Assembly (NCBI RefSeq): GCF_001050515.1
Contig: NZ_CAHS01000015.1
Location: 806,001-870,000 of the forward strand
DNA from: Erwinia piriflorinigrans CFBP 5888
Lineage (GTDB): Bacteria > Pseudomonadota > Gammaproteobacteria > Enterobacterales > Enterobacteriaceae
Reading direction: 5' to 3'
Length of the DNA stretch: 64,000 nucleotides
The translations under genes were made by a program, and so were the position numbers. Of the stretch, positions 10,712 through 21,409 are shown piece after piece (within the stretch, counting starts at the first letter, position 1; the number at the start of each line of letters is the position of its first letter). Below the pieces are notes generated by a model that did no database searches, was not told the DNA's origin, and saw only the letters and a program-made list of their open reading frames with translations.

Positions 10712-11620
10712 TCAGGCCTCGGGGCTCTGAGGCTCAACGGCAGCTTCGGTGACAATATCTTCCTGAGGAGCAGGCAGATTCATCATTTTAGCCAGCACGC
10801 TGGCCAGCTTGAAGCGCATGACCGGGCGGCGCACGATCATATCAATAGCCCCTTTCTCAATCAGGAATTCACTGCGCTGGAAGCCAGGCGGCAGCTTTTC
10901 TCGAACGGTTTGCTCAATCACACGAGGCCCGGCGAAGCCGATTAATGCTTTAGGTTCCGCAATGTTTAAATCGCCGAGCATCGCAAAGCTGGCTGAAACC
11001 CCGCCCATCGTGGGATCGGTCAGTACAGAGATATATGGCAGGCCGCGCTCCTGCATTTTTGCCAGCGCAGCGCTGGTTTTCGCCATCTGCATCAGCGACA
11101 TCAGCGCTTCCTGCATACGCGCTCCGCCTGATGCGGAAAAACAGATCATCGGGCAGTTATCTTCCAGCGCCTGTTCTACCGCACGCACAAAGCGTGCACC
11201 GACCACAGAACCCATTGAGCCACCCATAAAGGAAAACTCAAACGCTGCTGCGACGACAGGCATCGTGTGCAGGGTGCCTTTCATCACGATAAGCGCGTCC
11301 GTTTCACCGGTCTCTTTCTGCGCAGACGTCAGACGATCTTTATACTTTTTAGAATCCCGGAACTTGAGCACATCTTTGGGTTCCAGTTCGCTACCCAGTT
11401 CAACCATTGAGCCTTCGTCCAACACGCTGTGCAGACGATCGCGGCCATGCATGCGCATATGGTGGTCACATTTGGGGCAAACTTCCAGATTGCGTTCCAG
11501 CTCGGCACGGTAAAGAACCTGGCCGCAGCTATCACATTTTGTCCAGACCCCTTCAGGAATACTTGCCTTGCGCGACGGGGTTGTTGTGCTCTTATTTAGA
11601 ATTCGTTCAATCCAGCTCAT
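10712..11620 (-). CDS. accD: Acetyl-CoA carboxylase carboxyltransferase subunit beta AccD
   Basis: Beta subunit of the carboxyltransferase that moves CO2 from carboxybiotin to acetyl-CoA, giving malonyl-CoA for fatty acid synthesis; partner of AccA. 302 residues. A four-cysteine zinc ribbon near the N-terminus (CDSCGQ and CPKCDHH, residues 27-50) is the RNA/DNA-binding element through which AccD represses its own translation in E. coli. The crotonase fold includes [15 protein letters not shown] and [18 protein letters not shown]. In E. coli dedA lies directly upstream; here about 4.8 kb of other DNA intervenes. Confidence 0.97.
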   Translation of the reverse strand: MSWIERILNKSTTTPSRKASIPEGVWTKCDSCGQVLYRAELERNLEVCPKCDHHMRMHGRDRLHSVLDEGSMVELGSELEPKDVLKFRDSKKYKDRLTSAQKETGETDALIVMKGTLHTMPVVAAAFEFSFMGGSMGSVVGARFVRAVEQALEDNCPMICFSASGGARMQEALMSLMQMAKTSAALAKMQERGLPYISVLTDPTMGGVSASFAMLGDLNIAEPKALIGFAGPRVIEQTVREKLPPGFQRSEFLIEKGAIDMIVRRPVMRFKLASVLAKMMNLPAPQEDIVTEAAVEPQSPEA

Positions 11621-11924
11621 TGATGACCTGTTATGTTGTTTTTTGTGCTAAATCAGATACTTAACACAGATTATCGCCTGAGAATTAGGCGTTATTACAC
11701 CACAAAACACGGCACTTCGCTACACATTCGTCAATGAGGAAGACCGTCGCATTTAAGGGAAATTTCCATGCTGATCTCTTACCTCCCCTGCGGATGCAGT
11801 CTCTGATAATAAATGAGAGAGATATGAATCTATACATCCCGTTTAAGGATGTGTATTACGGGGATAATTTGGGGAAAGGGAGTGCAGAAAGTTTATGTGT
11901 GAAATAGCGCCAACATTGCCGCAG
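11621..11924. other. Intergenic region upstream of accD (304 bases)
   Basis: AT-rich gap between the 1392-codon gene and accD. It must hold the accD promoter. A minus-strand GATAAT at 11670-11675 is a possible -10, without a good -35. No tRNA, attachment-site repeat, integrase or IS end was recognised. No translated frame here looks real. Confidence 0.5.
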
Positions 11925-14900
11925 TTAGTCATTTTTTACCTGTCTGTTCTGATAGATATCTCGCGTCAGAAGAGCGATGCCGTCTGCGGTATTCAGAAAC
12001 AGATGTGCTAAATAGCCCGGATCGTGTGAGGCGAGATAAGCGAGGTTTTCAGACTCCATAAGTTGCTCCATCCGTCCACGGTACAAAGATATACGGCTAA
12101 GATACTGCTTATTCAATTCATTAAAATCGTTCTTTTCAACAATTTTACCCACCCTGATTTTTTCGATCATATCATCTTTGGCATCCAGCACCGGTATAAT
12201 ATCCCCGTTCTCCAGGGGAAAGTAGACAATATCGCTGGCCATCATCCCGACGTGTGAGGCCTCATGTAACAGGGTACTGCTCAGGGTTATAACAGGATCC
12301 TCCCTCATGGTTTGATCGGGATGTGTAGGGTCAACAAAATAGAGTTTATCGGCATTGATATAGATCCTTCCACTTCTATCAAGTAGCGTAAAAGCCAGCG
12401 TTCCGAACTGCCTTTCTTCTTCGGTAAGAATGGGCCGATGATGAACAATTTCGTCACCCGGTAACATATGATCGGTTAGCGGCTCCTTAACCAAACTGGC
12501 TAAACGGATTTTGTTGAGTTTCAAAGCGGCTTGTATCCTGACAAGACATTTTTTGATGTTAAGAGCAAAACTTCGCAGAAATTCGACATTATCTGTATCC
12601 ATTACTATACGAAGATAATTTTCACAATTCTGACTGAAGTTACTCAACTCTTTAATAACAGCTGGAATGACCTCAACATTGAGATGATTGACAGCATTTT
12701 CAACGTTTGTTTTCGCACCACGTAAATAGAGTGGATACGAATCGGTTACCCTTTTAACTTCGGAAAGTTCCACGGTGTTTTCACTAGACCTGATTCGGGA
12801 TGAATAAAAATGCTTTGCAATGAGATCTTTGACGTTTTCATCATCGATGTAGGGAATATATTTCTCTCGCAGGTTAGGCATAAGAAACCGCTTGGACATT
12901 AACACCTGGTCTACAACATTTTTAATCGTATCCAGACTCCCAATACTGTTATAAATTCTGTTATTCAAATAACTGTTAACCGCTCCTTTTCTCACCCCCA
13001 GTTTTTCGGCCAAAAAATCAACTTGGGTTTTTAATTCGATCCTCCCGTCTCTACTATCGAAAACGATATTAGCAATGTCCTTTTTACGCCTGAAAATATC
13101 TCCTTTTGTGAAAATACGCACCATAGCTCTGCTGGCAGCATTATCCTTGCTGTCAGAAGAAATAATTTCAGCGCTGAAGAAATGCCCATCATGGAGATAG
13201 TAGTACTTGTTTTTTTCTGGGTTGACAAACAAACCTGGAAATTCCGGCATTTTATATTGAACTAGCTTGGTAGTTAAAATGGTCTTTTTACTTGCATGAC
13301 CCAATTCAATATTATGTTTAAGCAATGTATCTAAGCTCTCGGTGATAACGCATGGAGTACAGCCTGGCGCTATCCCCGGAGAGCGTTTCAAATCACAATG
13401 ATCAATCTCAATGTAGTTAAGAATATTATCTTTAATGGCTTCTCGTTCTCTGAGATAAATATCACTACTTAAAAAAAGACCTATGTCGTTTTCACTGGTC
13501 ATGTCGATTTCATGATGGATGACAACATAATCCTTCGTGTAGCTAGATACGGAAAAATGCTTATTATTTACGGTGAACAGCATTTTCCCTTTTCCATCAA
13601 CGTAGACCCCGTGACCAATTTTTCTCACCGGAATAGTATCGGCAACTTTTCCATGTAAGCAAAGAAAATTATACGCATCTTCTTCAATACGTAGTGAAGT
13701 CCCTGTTATGGGTTCAAGGTCAGGGAAACCTACTTCCAAATTTCTGTAACCAAAGATAATGTCAGGTGAGTTTCTTAGCTTAAAAATACCGTTCTCTTTG
13801 AAAAACAAACTCTCTGGCCTATCAACAATATTGTAAATATTACTAAATGGCTGACAGGATTCGTAATATTTTTGCTTGTATTTAAGATAAAACTTCCCTG
13901 TTTGATCATAGCTAAAGCCATCATTCATTATATTGCTAAATAGATTATCGTGAGTAATGGTTTTTCCATTCCCATTGCTGCCAAGCAAAACATCCAGATT
14001 CTCATCAACCAGGGTAGACTCTTCTTCAAACACCCAACCATATTCTGTTGATAGCAGAATACTCATCTCCTTTCTCTTAGGTGAAATAGCAACGCTTGTC
14101 GTGCTATCGAAAAAATCATACTGCTCTATCGACACCAAATAACCCCTGATGAGAACATACTCTGACACTCCCCCATCCTTACTGTTAAGGCTAATAATAT
14201 CCGTATTTTCATTATCGGCTCGCAACAATGAATCTCTGTTTTTTACAAACTTATTTATTGGAATGCCAAAAGCCTTGCTGTAATTAACATTGTACGATGA
14301 ATAAATTAACTCTTTATCTTTACTAATAAAATCCCATTGGAACTTTGACTTATTATAGGCAATAACCCGCGTATCATCCCCATCATATATATAAGACTCA
14401 CCTGTTTTCCGTCTATGATAAGAGTAAGATTTACCATTTATCTCCACGGCTAATTTTTTATCCTTCAATATAAACCTTTTTACGGGGTCTCCGGTTGCTA
14501 CACCTTTCTGTCCTTTCTCTTGCATAGAATTTTCGTAAAGAGAAACCATCTCTGTTCCAGAGAGCGTAGGGATGGTTTGCCTTATCATAAACATTAATTG
14601 CTGATTGATACCTGCAATACTTTGTAGATTTACGGATCTTCCCGATAAATCATCTGCAAGCACCTGCAATGCAGGAGCAACGATGAGTTGGGCAACGGCA
14701 ACCACCTGCGACCCTGGTAATAAAGTCAGTATTTGCGTGGTCACGGAATCAATTTTACCGTTTATCTGGTCGACTCGCTCAGTTGTCTGGTTTGGTGGGC
14801 AGCCCTGTCCAAGAGTATTGTGATAGTGAATAATAAGGGATTCATCACCCAGCGTTCTTATTGGAGAGGCCAGGGTTTTCCCTACCTGCCTGATAATATC

Positions 14901-16103
14901 AGACCATGAAATATTCTCACGCTCATCAATACATGAAAAATCGAATAATCTTTCTATTTTCACCTCTTCAAAAAGGGTACTTATCGTCGTGTTATTAACT
15001 TCAGACACGGGATAAATACTCATTTCGGTTTGAACCGCCATCGTGGCATTAGTATAAGCAAATGATACATTCGGTCTGTCTGACGTTTTACCCCCCCCTT
15101 TAACTTTATTTATTTTCTCACTTGATTTGTGCGGTGAAATTATTTCAACTTTTTCGCCTACAGGAGGGGGGCACAAGCATCTTATTTTTCCCACATTCAG
15201 TACGACACGATTAAACACCTTATTTTTATTCTTTTGCGCATGATGAAAATTTTGACATTGTGCTTCAAACTGAGTCGAACTGCATATATCAGGTTGATTA
15301 TTCGTATAATAATACTTTCTCGGTGGCTTTGACCTGGGTTTGTGTTGCGCAAAGTCAGGCAGACTGTTTTTACAAGGGGCGATTCTCCTATGTACCATTC
15401 TCCCCACCCCCACGGTTTCATAGCAAATCAAATCGGCGATAGCTATTTTTTTTACATCATCGCGTTCAGGCTGCTTGCTGATCCTTAAACCGCGTGGCAA
15501 GGCTCTGGCTGCGGGTTGCGGTAAAGGTTCGCCCTGGATGACATGTTGACCGGCATAATTATCCGCCGAGCGATTAGCCATTTGTGCATCATGTTGATTA
15601 AATAAAGGGAAAACCTCCGCACGATTCAGGGTCGTGCTGTTATCGTTGCAGTCTGTTGCCCAGATGCGCCGGTAGGCCAGACTTCCGCCGGTACCTGCCA
15701 ACAGACCGGCTCCTATCAACAGCCCAACCTTGCTTGTTAAACTGAGTGCTGAAGGAGAAGATTCTCTGTGGTTGGCATCACTCTGCAAGGCACAATTTTC
15801 TGCCAGCTGGCGCAGCTCTCTTCCCGTATCCCTGATCTCTGACATCTCCGTCTCTCCCTCATCCCTGGGATTAATTTGCCAACCTGCTGAAGAGAGAAAT
15901 TTGCTAAAACGACTAAGCACACCTGCCTGCGGCCGTGAGGTGGGGGCATCACAACCCAAAAGCAGAGTATTAGTACTTTCTGATACGGAAATAATATGTT
16001 CAGCCATTAATGCTTTTTCTGTTATCAGCTTCGTTTCTTTTTCATTAAGAGGCGTATTTATGGTGGGATGGTGATTTTCGGGTGGGGCTGACGTTTCAAG
16101 CAT
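11925..16103 (-). CDS. Large unrecognised protein with C-terminal HExxH motif; candidate toxin or effector
   Basis: 1392 residues of unknown family. The start at 16103 follows GAGGAG with about 8 bases spacing. There is no Sec signal. Residues 1-120 are polar and rich in Ser, Thr, Asn and Glu; a glycine-rich hydrophobic stretch (KVGLLIGAGLLAGTGGSLAY) spans 125-144. The middle, about 500-950, is rich in short beta-like segments with Tyr, Asp and Gly turns (YDGDD, YVDGKGKMLFTV). Near the C-terminus LLHEASHVG places HEASH at residues 1280-1284 (bases 12252-12266), a zinc-metalloprotease motif; HExSH also occurs in aspzincins. The gene is clearly AT-richer than its neighbours and splits accD from dedA, suggesting horizontal gain. 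No HrpL box was found upstream. Function is unknown; a secreted effector or toxin protease is an inference only. Confidence 0.85.
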   Translation of the reverse strand: MLETSAPPENHHPTINTPLNEKETKLITEKALMAEHIISVSESTNTLLLGCDAPTSRPQAGVLSRFSKFLSSAGWQINPRDEGETEMSEIRDTGRELRQLAENCALQSDANHRESSPSALSLTSKVGLLIGAGLLAGTGGSLAYRRIWATDCNDNSTTLNRAEVFPLFNQHDAQMANRSADNYAGQHVIQGEPLPQPAARALPRGLRISKQPERDDVKKIAIADLICYETVGVGRMVHRRIAPCKNSLPDFAQHKPRSKPPRKYYYTNNQPDICSSTQFEAQCQNFHHAQKNKNKVFNRVVLNVGKIRCLCPPPVGEKVEIISPHKSSEKINKVKGGGKTSDRPNVSFAYTNATMAVQTEMSIYPVSEVNNTTISTLFEEVKIERLFDFSCIDERENISWSDIIRQVGKTLASPIRTLGDESLIIHYHNTLGQGCPPNQTTERVDQINGKIDSVTTQILTLLPGSQVVAVAQLIVAPALQVLADDLSGRSVNLQSIAGINQQLMFMIRQTIPTLSGTEMVSLYENSMQEKGQKGVATGDPVKRFILKDKKLAVEINGKSYSYHRRKTGESYIYDGDDTRVIAYNKSKFQWDFISKDKELIYSSYNVNYSKAFGIPINKFVKNRDSLLRADNENTDIISLNSKDGGVSEYVLIRGYLVSIEQYDFFDSTTSVAISPKRKEMSILLSTEYGWVFEEESTLVDENLDVLLGSNGNGKTITHDNLFSNIMNDGFSYDQTGKFYLKYKQKYYESCQPFSNIYNIVDRPESLFFKENGIFKLRNSPDIIFGYRNLEVGFPDLEPITGTSLRIEEDAYNFLCLHGKVADTIPVRKIGHGVYVDGKGKMLFTVNNKHFSVSSYTKDYVVIHHEIDMTSENDIGLFLSSDIYLREREAIKDNILNYIEIDHCDLKRSPGIAPGCTPCVITESLDTLLKHNIELGHASKKTILTTKLVQYKMPEFPGLFVNPEKNKYYYLHDGHFFSAEIISSDSKDNAASRAMVRIFTKGDIFRRKKDIANIVFDSRDGRIELKTQVDFLAEKLGVRKGAVNSYLNNRIYNSIGSLDTIKNVVDQVLMSKRFLMPNLREKYIPYIDDENVKDLIAKHFYSSRIRSSENTVELSEVKRVTDSYPLYLRGAKTNVENAVNHLNVEVIPAVIKELSNFSQNCENYLRIVMDTDNVEFLRSFALNIKKCLVRIQAALKLNKIRLASLVKEPLTDHMLPGDEIVHHRPILTEEERQFGTLAFTLLDRSGRIYINADKLYFVDPTHPDQTMREDPVITLSSTLLHEASHVGMMASDIVYFPLENGDIIPVLDAKDDMIEKIRVGKIVEKNDFNELNKQYLSRISLYRGRMEQLMESENLAYLASHDPGYLAHLFLNTADGIALLTRDIYQNRQVKND

Positions 16104-16434
16104 GATAAGGCTCCTCTAATATAACCTCTGTCAGAATCAAGGCAGTTTACGTTCGGCGCAGCCCTACAATTAAGACGATCCTTAAGATAAATAATATCTA
16201 AAAACACTTTTAGTCTGATAGTCGGCATTAAATACTGGCTGTCGTGCGGCAAGCGCTCAAAGAGAACGGCAGGATTAACTCACTTAAGAGAAGCGATATA
16301 ACGCAGAGAATTTTTCAGAGAGGTGGAGTTTTGCCTGATTCGGCAGAAATGATCTTATTTAAGCAGGCCGTCCCTGACGGAATGGCCTGCTTTGATTCAG
16401 TAGGGCTTATCACCGATAGCAGCAGCCGTTCGGG
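16104..16434. other. Intergenic region between dedA and the large gene (331 bases)
   Basis: AT-rich gap holding the dedA terminator at its left end (listed separately) and presumably the promoter of the 1392-codon gene. Several A/T-rich hexamers are present in 16110-16220 but no clear -35/-10 pair. A search by eye for the HrpL motif GGAACC-N15/16-CCACNNA on the relevant strand found none. No gene is recognised. Confidence 0.5.
16361..16392 (-). terminator. Terminator downstream of dedA
   Basis: 9-bp inverted repeat, AAGCAGGCC at 16361-16369 and GGCCTGCTT at 16384-16392, with a 14-base loop, 43 bases after the dedA stop codon. The stem is followed by TAAAT on the minus strand. The hairpin is good but the U-tract is weak. 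Confidence 0.7.
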
Positions 16435-17097
16435 TTAGCCTACCCTGTTCTGACGGGCCGCACGGCGTTGACGCCACACTTCAATCACCCCAGGCAGAAT
16501 TGACAGCAGGATAATGGCGACGATCAGTAGTTTAAGGTTTTCCTGCACCGCCGGGAGATTGCCAAAGAAATAGCCGGCATAGGTAAACAGCAGCACCCAC
16601 AGCAGGCCACCCGACACGTTATACAGGGCAAAATGGCGATAGGACATTTTGCCCATACCCGCCACAAAAGGCGCGAAGGTACGCACGATTGGCACAAAGC
16701 GCGCGAGGATAATGGTTTTACCGCCGTGCTTGTCATAAAACGCGTGGGTTTTATCCAGATAGCTGCGGCGGAAAATTTTCGAGTCAGGATTGCTGAACAG
16801 CCTGACCCCGAACTGTTTTCCAATTGTGTAATTCAGCGCATCGCCGAGTATCGCGGCAACCACCATCAGCGCAACCATTGTATGTACGTTAAGGTCGTTG
16901 CCCGGCAGCGCTGCCAGCGCTCCGGCAACAAACAGCAGGGAATCCCCCGGCAGGAAAGGGGTAACCACCAGGCCGGTTTCGCAAAACAAGATCAAAAACA
17001 AAATGGCATAGATCCAAATACCATACTGTGACACCAGCTCCGCGAGGTGAACATCAATATGCAGAATAAAGTCGACAACAAAACGAACTAAATCCAT
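16435..17097 (-). CDS. dedA: DedA family inner-membrane protein
   Basis: Polytopic inner-membrane protein of 220 residues in the DedA/SNARE-associated superfamily, which includes undecaprenyl-phosphate and lipid flippases. Family signatures are visible: [19 protein letters not shown] with the acidic residue after the re-entrant helix, and [23 protein letters not shown] with the conserved arginines. It lies downstream of truA, as in E. coli, but is cut off from accD by the large insertion. Confidence 0.93.
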   Translation of the reverse strand: MDLVRFVVDFILHIDVHLAELVSQYGIWIYAILFLILFCETGLVVTPFLPGDSLLFVAGALAALPGNDLNVHTMVALMVVAAILGDALNYTIGKQFGVRLFSNPDSKIFRRSYLDKTHAFYDKHGGKTIILARFVPIVRTFAPFVAGMGKMSYRHFALYNVSGGLLWVLLFTYAGYFFGNLPAVQENLKLLIVAIILLSILPGVIEVWRQRRAARQNRVG

Positions 17098-17127
17098 ACG
17101 GGATTCCTTGAATAAGGCAAACCAATA

Positions 17128-17943
17128 TTAATCACCGAGGAACAGCGGCCCCATCGGTGGGCTGGGTAATTCATAGCTGGCAGGATAATCCACAGCGACC
17201 AGATACAGCCCTTCGGCACGCGCCGTTGCCGCAGCCAGCTTGCGATCCTTCGCGTCCAACAGCTCACGCATCCAGCCCTCGGGCTGATTACCGCAGCCAA
17301 TTTCCATCAGACTGCCGACGATATTGCGCACCATATGATGCACAAACGCGTTGGCCTTAATATCAACCACCACATAGGCACCGTGACGGCTGACGTTCAG
17401 ATGCATCACATTACGCATTGGCGTGCGCGACTGGCACTGTACGGCGCGAAATGACGTAAAATTATTTTCTCCAAGCAGGCACTGCCCGGCACGCTGCATT
17501 TTTTCCACGTCTAATGGATGATAAAAATGCGTGACGCCGCCAGCGAGAATGGCCGGGCGCAGGCGCTGGTTATAGATAATATAGCGATAGCGCCGGGCGG
17601 TAGCACTAAAGCGGGCATGGAACTCATCCGGTACCGCTTTGACCCAGCGCACGGCGATATCTGCTGGCAAATTGGCATTCACGCCCAGCGTCCACGCAGC
17701 GTCTTTACGCTGCGCGGTGGTCTCGAAATGAACCACCTGGCCCGTTCCATGAACGCCGGCATCCGTGCGCCCGGCACAGAAGACATTGACCGGGCAATCG
17801 GCGACTTTCGCCAACGCTTTTTCCAGTTTTTCCTGCACGCTGCGCACTTCATTCTGCCGCTGCCAGCCGTAGTAACGGCTGCCATCATATTCAATGCCCA
17901 GCGCCAGTTTTACCGTCGGCTGTAGCACATCGATGCCGGACAT
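17128..17943 (-). CDS. truA: tRNA pseudouridine(38-40) synthase TruA
   Basis: Converts uridines 38-40 of the anticodon stem-loop to pseudouridine. The catalytic aspartate is Asp61 in [17 protein letters not shown]. The core strands [18 protein letters not shown] and [12 protein letters not shown] are conserved. At 271 residues it has normal length. Its ATG overlaps the usg stop at 17943, so the two are translationally coupled. Confidence 0.97.
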   Translation of the reverse strand: MSGIDVLQPTVKLALGIEYDGSRYYGWQRQNEVRSVQEKLEKALAKVADCPVNVFCAGRTDAGVHGTGQVVHFETTAQRKDAAWTLGVNANLPADIAVRWVKAVPDEFHARFSATARRYRYIIYNQRLRPAILAGGVTHFYHPLDVEKMQRAGQCLLGENNFTSFRAVQCQSRTPMRNVMHLNVSRHGAYVVVDIKANAFVHHMVRNIVGSLMEIGCGNQPEGWMRELLDAKDRKLAAATARAEGLYLVAVDYPASYELPSPPMGPLFLGD

Positions 17944-18953
17944 CAGTAGAAATACTCCTGCACCAGCTTCTCGGCAGTTTTCACCGCCATCAACGCCCCG
18001 CCAAAGCGCACGTTATCCGCCACTGACCAGAATTGCAGCAGTTCAGGGATACCGTAGTCGTTACGCACACAGCCGATGCTCAGATGATCGCTGCCAGAGG
18101 CATCCCCCACCTGGGTTGGGAAGTTATCTTCTTCCGTCAAATTGATACCTTCCCCTTGGGCCAGCGCTTCACGCGCTTCTTCCGCAGAAAGCGGGCGCAG
18201 GTTTTCAATATGGACAATCTGTCCATTGCCGTAAAACACCGGGGCCTGCACGCTGCTGACCGCAATCGGCAAACCTTCATCCTGCAACACCTTACGCACC
18301 TGCTCAACCAGCTGGCGCTCTTGTGCTACGCTGCCTTCGCCGTCCGCCAGTAGTGGCAACAGGTTAAACGCCAGTTGCCGGCCGAAATAGCCCTCTTCTG
18401 CCGGCAGGCCATTGAGCAAACGCGCACTCTCTCCGGCCAGTGAGTCTACCGCCACTTTGCCGTGCGATGAGGCAGCCAGCAGGTTAGTCACCTGTAAGCG
18501 GCCCAGTCCGGCCTGCTCGACCAGCGGCTTAATGGCACATAGCAGCTGGCTGGTTAATGCCGCAGCCACGCTGACGATATTACGATTGCGATAGTCCGCC
18601 AGCACCTGCGGATTGACGTCTGGCACTACCAGCGGCACATCCGGCTCCAGGGCGAACAGATCGCTGCTGTCGATAACCAGGCAACCGGCATTCGCCGCTT
18701 CTTCTGCATAGAGCGCGGAGGCATCACGCCCGGCGACGAAGAACGCCAGCTGGGCCTGTGACCAGTCAAATTCCGCCACATTGCTCACGCGCAGTGATTT
18801 GCCCTGATAACGCAGAACTTCACCCGCACTGCGTTCGCTTGCCAGCGCGTACAGCTCACCAACCGGGAACTGGCGTTCTGCCAGCAATTCCAGTAAAGCT
18901 CCCCCTACTGCGCCTGTCGCTCCGAGGATAGCGATATTCCAGCCGTCAGACAT
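17943..18953 (-). CDS. usg: Usg, aspartate-semialdehyde dehydrogenase-like protein
   Basis: 336 residues, homologous to Asd across both the NADP-binding domain ([19 protein letters not shown] at the N-terminus) and the dimerisation domain. The segment where Asd carries its catalytic cysteine reads [13 protein letters not shown], with no Cys. The protein is therefore not expected to work as a semialdehyde dehydrogenase, and its role is unknown. The gene lies between pdxB and truA, an arrangement conserved in enterobacteria. Confidence 0.9.
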   Translation of the reverse strand: MSDGWNIAILGATGAVGGALLELLAERQFPVGELYALASERSAGEVLRYQGKSLRVSNVAEFDWSQAQLAFFVAGRDASALYAEEAANAGCLVIDSSDLFALEPDVPLVVPDVNPQVLADYRNRNIVSVAAALTSQLLCAIKPLVEQAGLGRLQVTNLLAASSHGKVAVDSLAGESARLLNGLPAEEGYFGRQLAFNLLPLLADGEGSVAQERQLVEQVRKVLQDEGLPIAVSSVQAPVFYGNGQIVHIENLRPLSAEEAREALAQGEGINLTEEDNFPTQVGDASGSDHLSIGCVRNDYGIPELLQFWSVADNVRFGGALMAVKTAEKLVQEYFY

Positions 18954-19063
18954 GTTGGTTTACTCCAGACAATGACATAAAAATGAAGGGCGGTGAGTTC
19001 ACCGCCCGAAGATTCAGATTTTTCCCGTGGTAGACGGGGGTGATACAAATACGACCAAGTCAA

Positions 19064-20194
19064 TTAGCGCACGACATGAACCGCGTTAAAACCCAGCCTG
19101 TTCAGCAGCGCAGCCGTTGCCGCATTATCGCATTCAACCCGTAATGAGGACCACTCCCGGCGCTCCTGATAATTCTTGCGCAGACGGTCAAACTCACCGG
19201 CAATAGCCGCGCCGCGCCGCAGCGGTGCATCGTCGCGGCGCACATCATACACCAGATGCACCAGACGTTTCAGCGTTGCCTGATCCAGTTCACCGCTCAG
19301 GGTGATGCTGCCAAACTCCGGTGCGGGCAACAGCGTATTCAGCGCCACCTGCTGTGGCTGCCCGATAAATTGTGTCCAGGCTTCAAACACCTGGGTCGTG
19401 CCGCGCGCTTTGCCCTCAAGGGTATAACCGGCAATATGGGCGGTGGCGATATCGACTTGTGCCAACAGCGGCAGCGACAGATCCGGTTCTGGCTCCCAGA
19501 CATCCAGCACGACGCTGAGATCGTCACGCTGCTCCAGCACCTTCAGCAGAGCCGCATTATCCACCACCGCGCCACGGCAGGCGTTAATCAGGATGGTTCC
19601 CGGCTTCAGGTTTTGCAGCAGCGCTTCATCCACCATATGCCGGGTCTGATATGGCCCATCCTTAAATAGCGGGGTATGGAAGGTGAGCACGTCCGCTTCT
19701 GCCACCAGCTGCGACAGCGGTAAAAATGTTCCATCATCGCCGCGTTCGGCACGCGGGGGATCGCACAGCAGGGTACGGATGCCCAACGCCTCAAGCCGCG
19801 CCTGTAGACGACCGCCGACATTGCCCACGCCGACAATACCAATGGTACGATCGGTCAGCTGAAATCCGTCGCGCTCGGCCAGCAGCAGCAGGGCTGAAAA
19901 AACATATTCCACCACCGCGATAGCATTGCAGCCGGGTGCCGCAGAGAAAGCAATGCCCTGCTGTTGCAGGAATGACTCGTCGATATGGTCGGTTCCTGCG
20001 GTTGCCGTACCGACGAATTTTACCGGTTTATCTTTCAACAGCCCGGCGTCTACCAGAGTCACCGAACGTACCATCAGGCCATCGGCATCATCCAGCTGCT
20101 CCTGCGGGATCGGCCGACCGGGCACTGCCACCACATCACCAGTACGACTAAACAGCTCACGAGCATAAGGCATATTTTCATCAACGAGGATTTT
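19064..20194 (-). CDS. pdxB: Erythronate-4-phosphate dehydrogenase PdxB
   Basis: Second step of the DXP-dependent pyridoxal phosphate pathway: 4-phosphoerythronate to 3-hydroxy-4-phosphohydroxy-alpha-ketobutyrate, with tightly bound NAD. D-2-hydroxyacid dehydrogenase fold: [16 protein letters not shown] (NAD binding), [11 protein letters not shown], and the catalytic His in [14 protein letters not shown]-type context (here [15 protein letters not shown]). The frame opens with an ATG at 20215, but that ATG has no ribosome site. A GTG at 20194 gives [15 protein letters not shown] exactly as in E. coli and has GGA 8 bases upstream. Confidence 0.95.
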   Translation of the reverse strand, partial: KILVDENMPYARELFSRTGDVVAVPGRPIPQEQLDDADGLMVRSVTLVDAGLLKDKPVKFVGTATAGTDHIDESFLQQQGIAFSAAPGCNAIAVVEYVFSALLLLAERDGFQLTDRTIGIVGVGNVGGRLQARLEALGIRTLLCDPPRAERGDDGTFLPLSQLVAEADVLTFHTPLFKDGPYQTRHMVDEALLQNLKPGTILINACRGAVVDNAALLKVLEQRDDLSVVLDVWEPEPDLSLPLLAQVDIATAHIAGYTLEGKARGTTQVFEAWTQFIGQPQQVALNTLLPAPEFGSITLSGELDQATLKRLVHLVYDVRRDDAPLRRGAAIAGEFDRLRKNYQERREWSSLRVECDNAATAALLNRLGFNAVHVVR

Positions 20195-20366
20195 CACAAT
20201 AGGATTCCAGCTCATTCAGGATGGGGTATTCTGCCATAAAGCAGGACGGATGAGGCATCTTCATCATCTCCCGCAGTCGACTCACGACTTCCACAATCAA
20301 CGCATGTTATTTACCGCCGTGCCGTATAAACTACCCCCTACTTTTTTCCTGTCTGAGCACACCCTG

Positions 20367-21278
20367 ATGAATTTCCTTTTTCCGCTACTGGCTGTGCTGA
20401 TCTGGTCAGTCAATGCCATCGTCAGCAAGCTCTCCGCAACGGCTATCGATCCTGCGGCGATCTCCTTTTACCGCTGGCTGGTGGCGCTGCTGGTATTAGC
20501 CCCTTTTGCCCTACCCGGCGTCTGGCGTCATCGCCAGCAAATTAAGCAATTATGGTGGAAACTGTTGGTGCTCGGATTGTTAGGCATGGTGATGTACCAG
20601 AGCCTGGCTTACTACGCGGCACACAGTGTCAGCGCGCTGTTTATGGGGATTATTGCCGCCCTGATCCCGCTGCTCACCGTACTGCTGAGCATGGTGGTGA
20701 TGCGCCTGGCACCGACGCTGGGGATCTTGCTCGGCAGCCTGCTGTCATTCAGTGGGCTGGTGTGGCTGGTCAGCCAGGGGGACCCGGCACGGATACTGAC
20801 ACAGGGACTGGGTAAAGGAGAAATTATGATGTTTACGGCATCAACCTCCTATGCTTTATATGGCGTGCTGACCAGACGCTGGGCCATTCCGCTGCCTAAC
20901 TGGCAGAGTCTGTGGATGCAGATTTTATTTGGCGTGCTGTTATTGATCCCCAATTTCCTGCTGGCCACCGATGTCTCGCTCAATGCCCATAACCTTCCCC
21001 TGGTGTTATTTGCCGCTATCCCAGCGTCGATCGTTGCGCCCTTCCTGTGGATCCAGGGCGTGATGCGCCTCGGAGCAAGCAGCACCAGCATTTATATGAA
21101 CCTGGTACCCATTTTTACCGCCGTGATTGCGGTAAGCTTTCTGCATGAGACGCTGCACAGCTATCATTTTATCGGTGGGGGTATCGCCCTGGCGGGGGTC
21201 ATTCTGGCGCAGCGACTGCGCACGCCATTGACTGGACGCAAGTCACCTTGTACGCCCGGCAATAAATCACCAGAATGA
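20367..21278 (+). CDS. EamA (DMT superfamily) transporter
   Basis: Inner-membrane protein of 303 residues with ten predicted hydrophobic helices in two EamA repeats (NAIVSKLSATAIDPAAISFYRW opens repeat one; ALYGVLTRRWAIPLPNW opens repeat two). The family exports amino acids, amino-acid derivatives and other small metabolites; the substrate here is unknown. The frame is open from 20250, but that extension is soluble and unrelated; the ATG at 20367 begins the first helix. It is divergent from pdxB and not part of the E. coli gene order at this point. Confidence 0.85.
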   Translation: MNFLFPLLAVLIWSVNAIVSKLSATAIDPAAISFYRWLVALLVLAPFALPGVWRHRQQIKQLWWKLLVLGLLGMVMYQSLAYYAAHSVSALFMGIIAALIPLLTVLLSMVVMRLAPTLGILLGSLLSFSGLVWLVSQGDPARILTQGLGKGEIMMFTASTSYALYGVLTRRWAIPLPNWQSLWMQILFGVLLLIPNFLLATDVSLNAHNLPLVLFAAIPASIVAPFLWIQGVMRLGASSTSIYMNLVPIFTAVIAVSFLHETLHSYHFIGGGIALAGVILAQRLRTPLTGRKSPCTPGNKSPE

Positions 21279-21409
21279 TGAAATAAATCGCGTCAAATGG
21301 GGTGAATGCGCACCCTTCCTCTACCTATCGCCGGGCGGGATTGTTATCATAGCCGATTACCTTTTACGCCGGCGCCCCCGGACGTTGACTCTGACTGAAG
21401 GACTTCGCC

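Noticed and set aside
16104-16434. HrpL (type III regulon) box for the large gene
   Set aside because: No GGAACC-N15/16-CCACNNA match was found by eye on the relevant strand, so type III control is not supported here.
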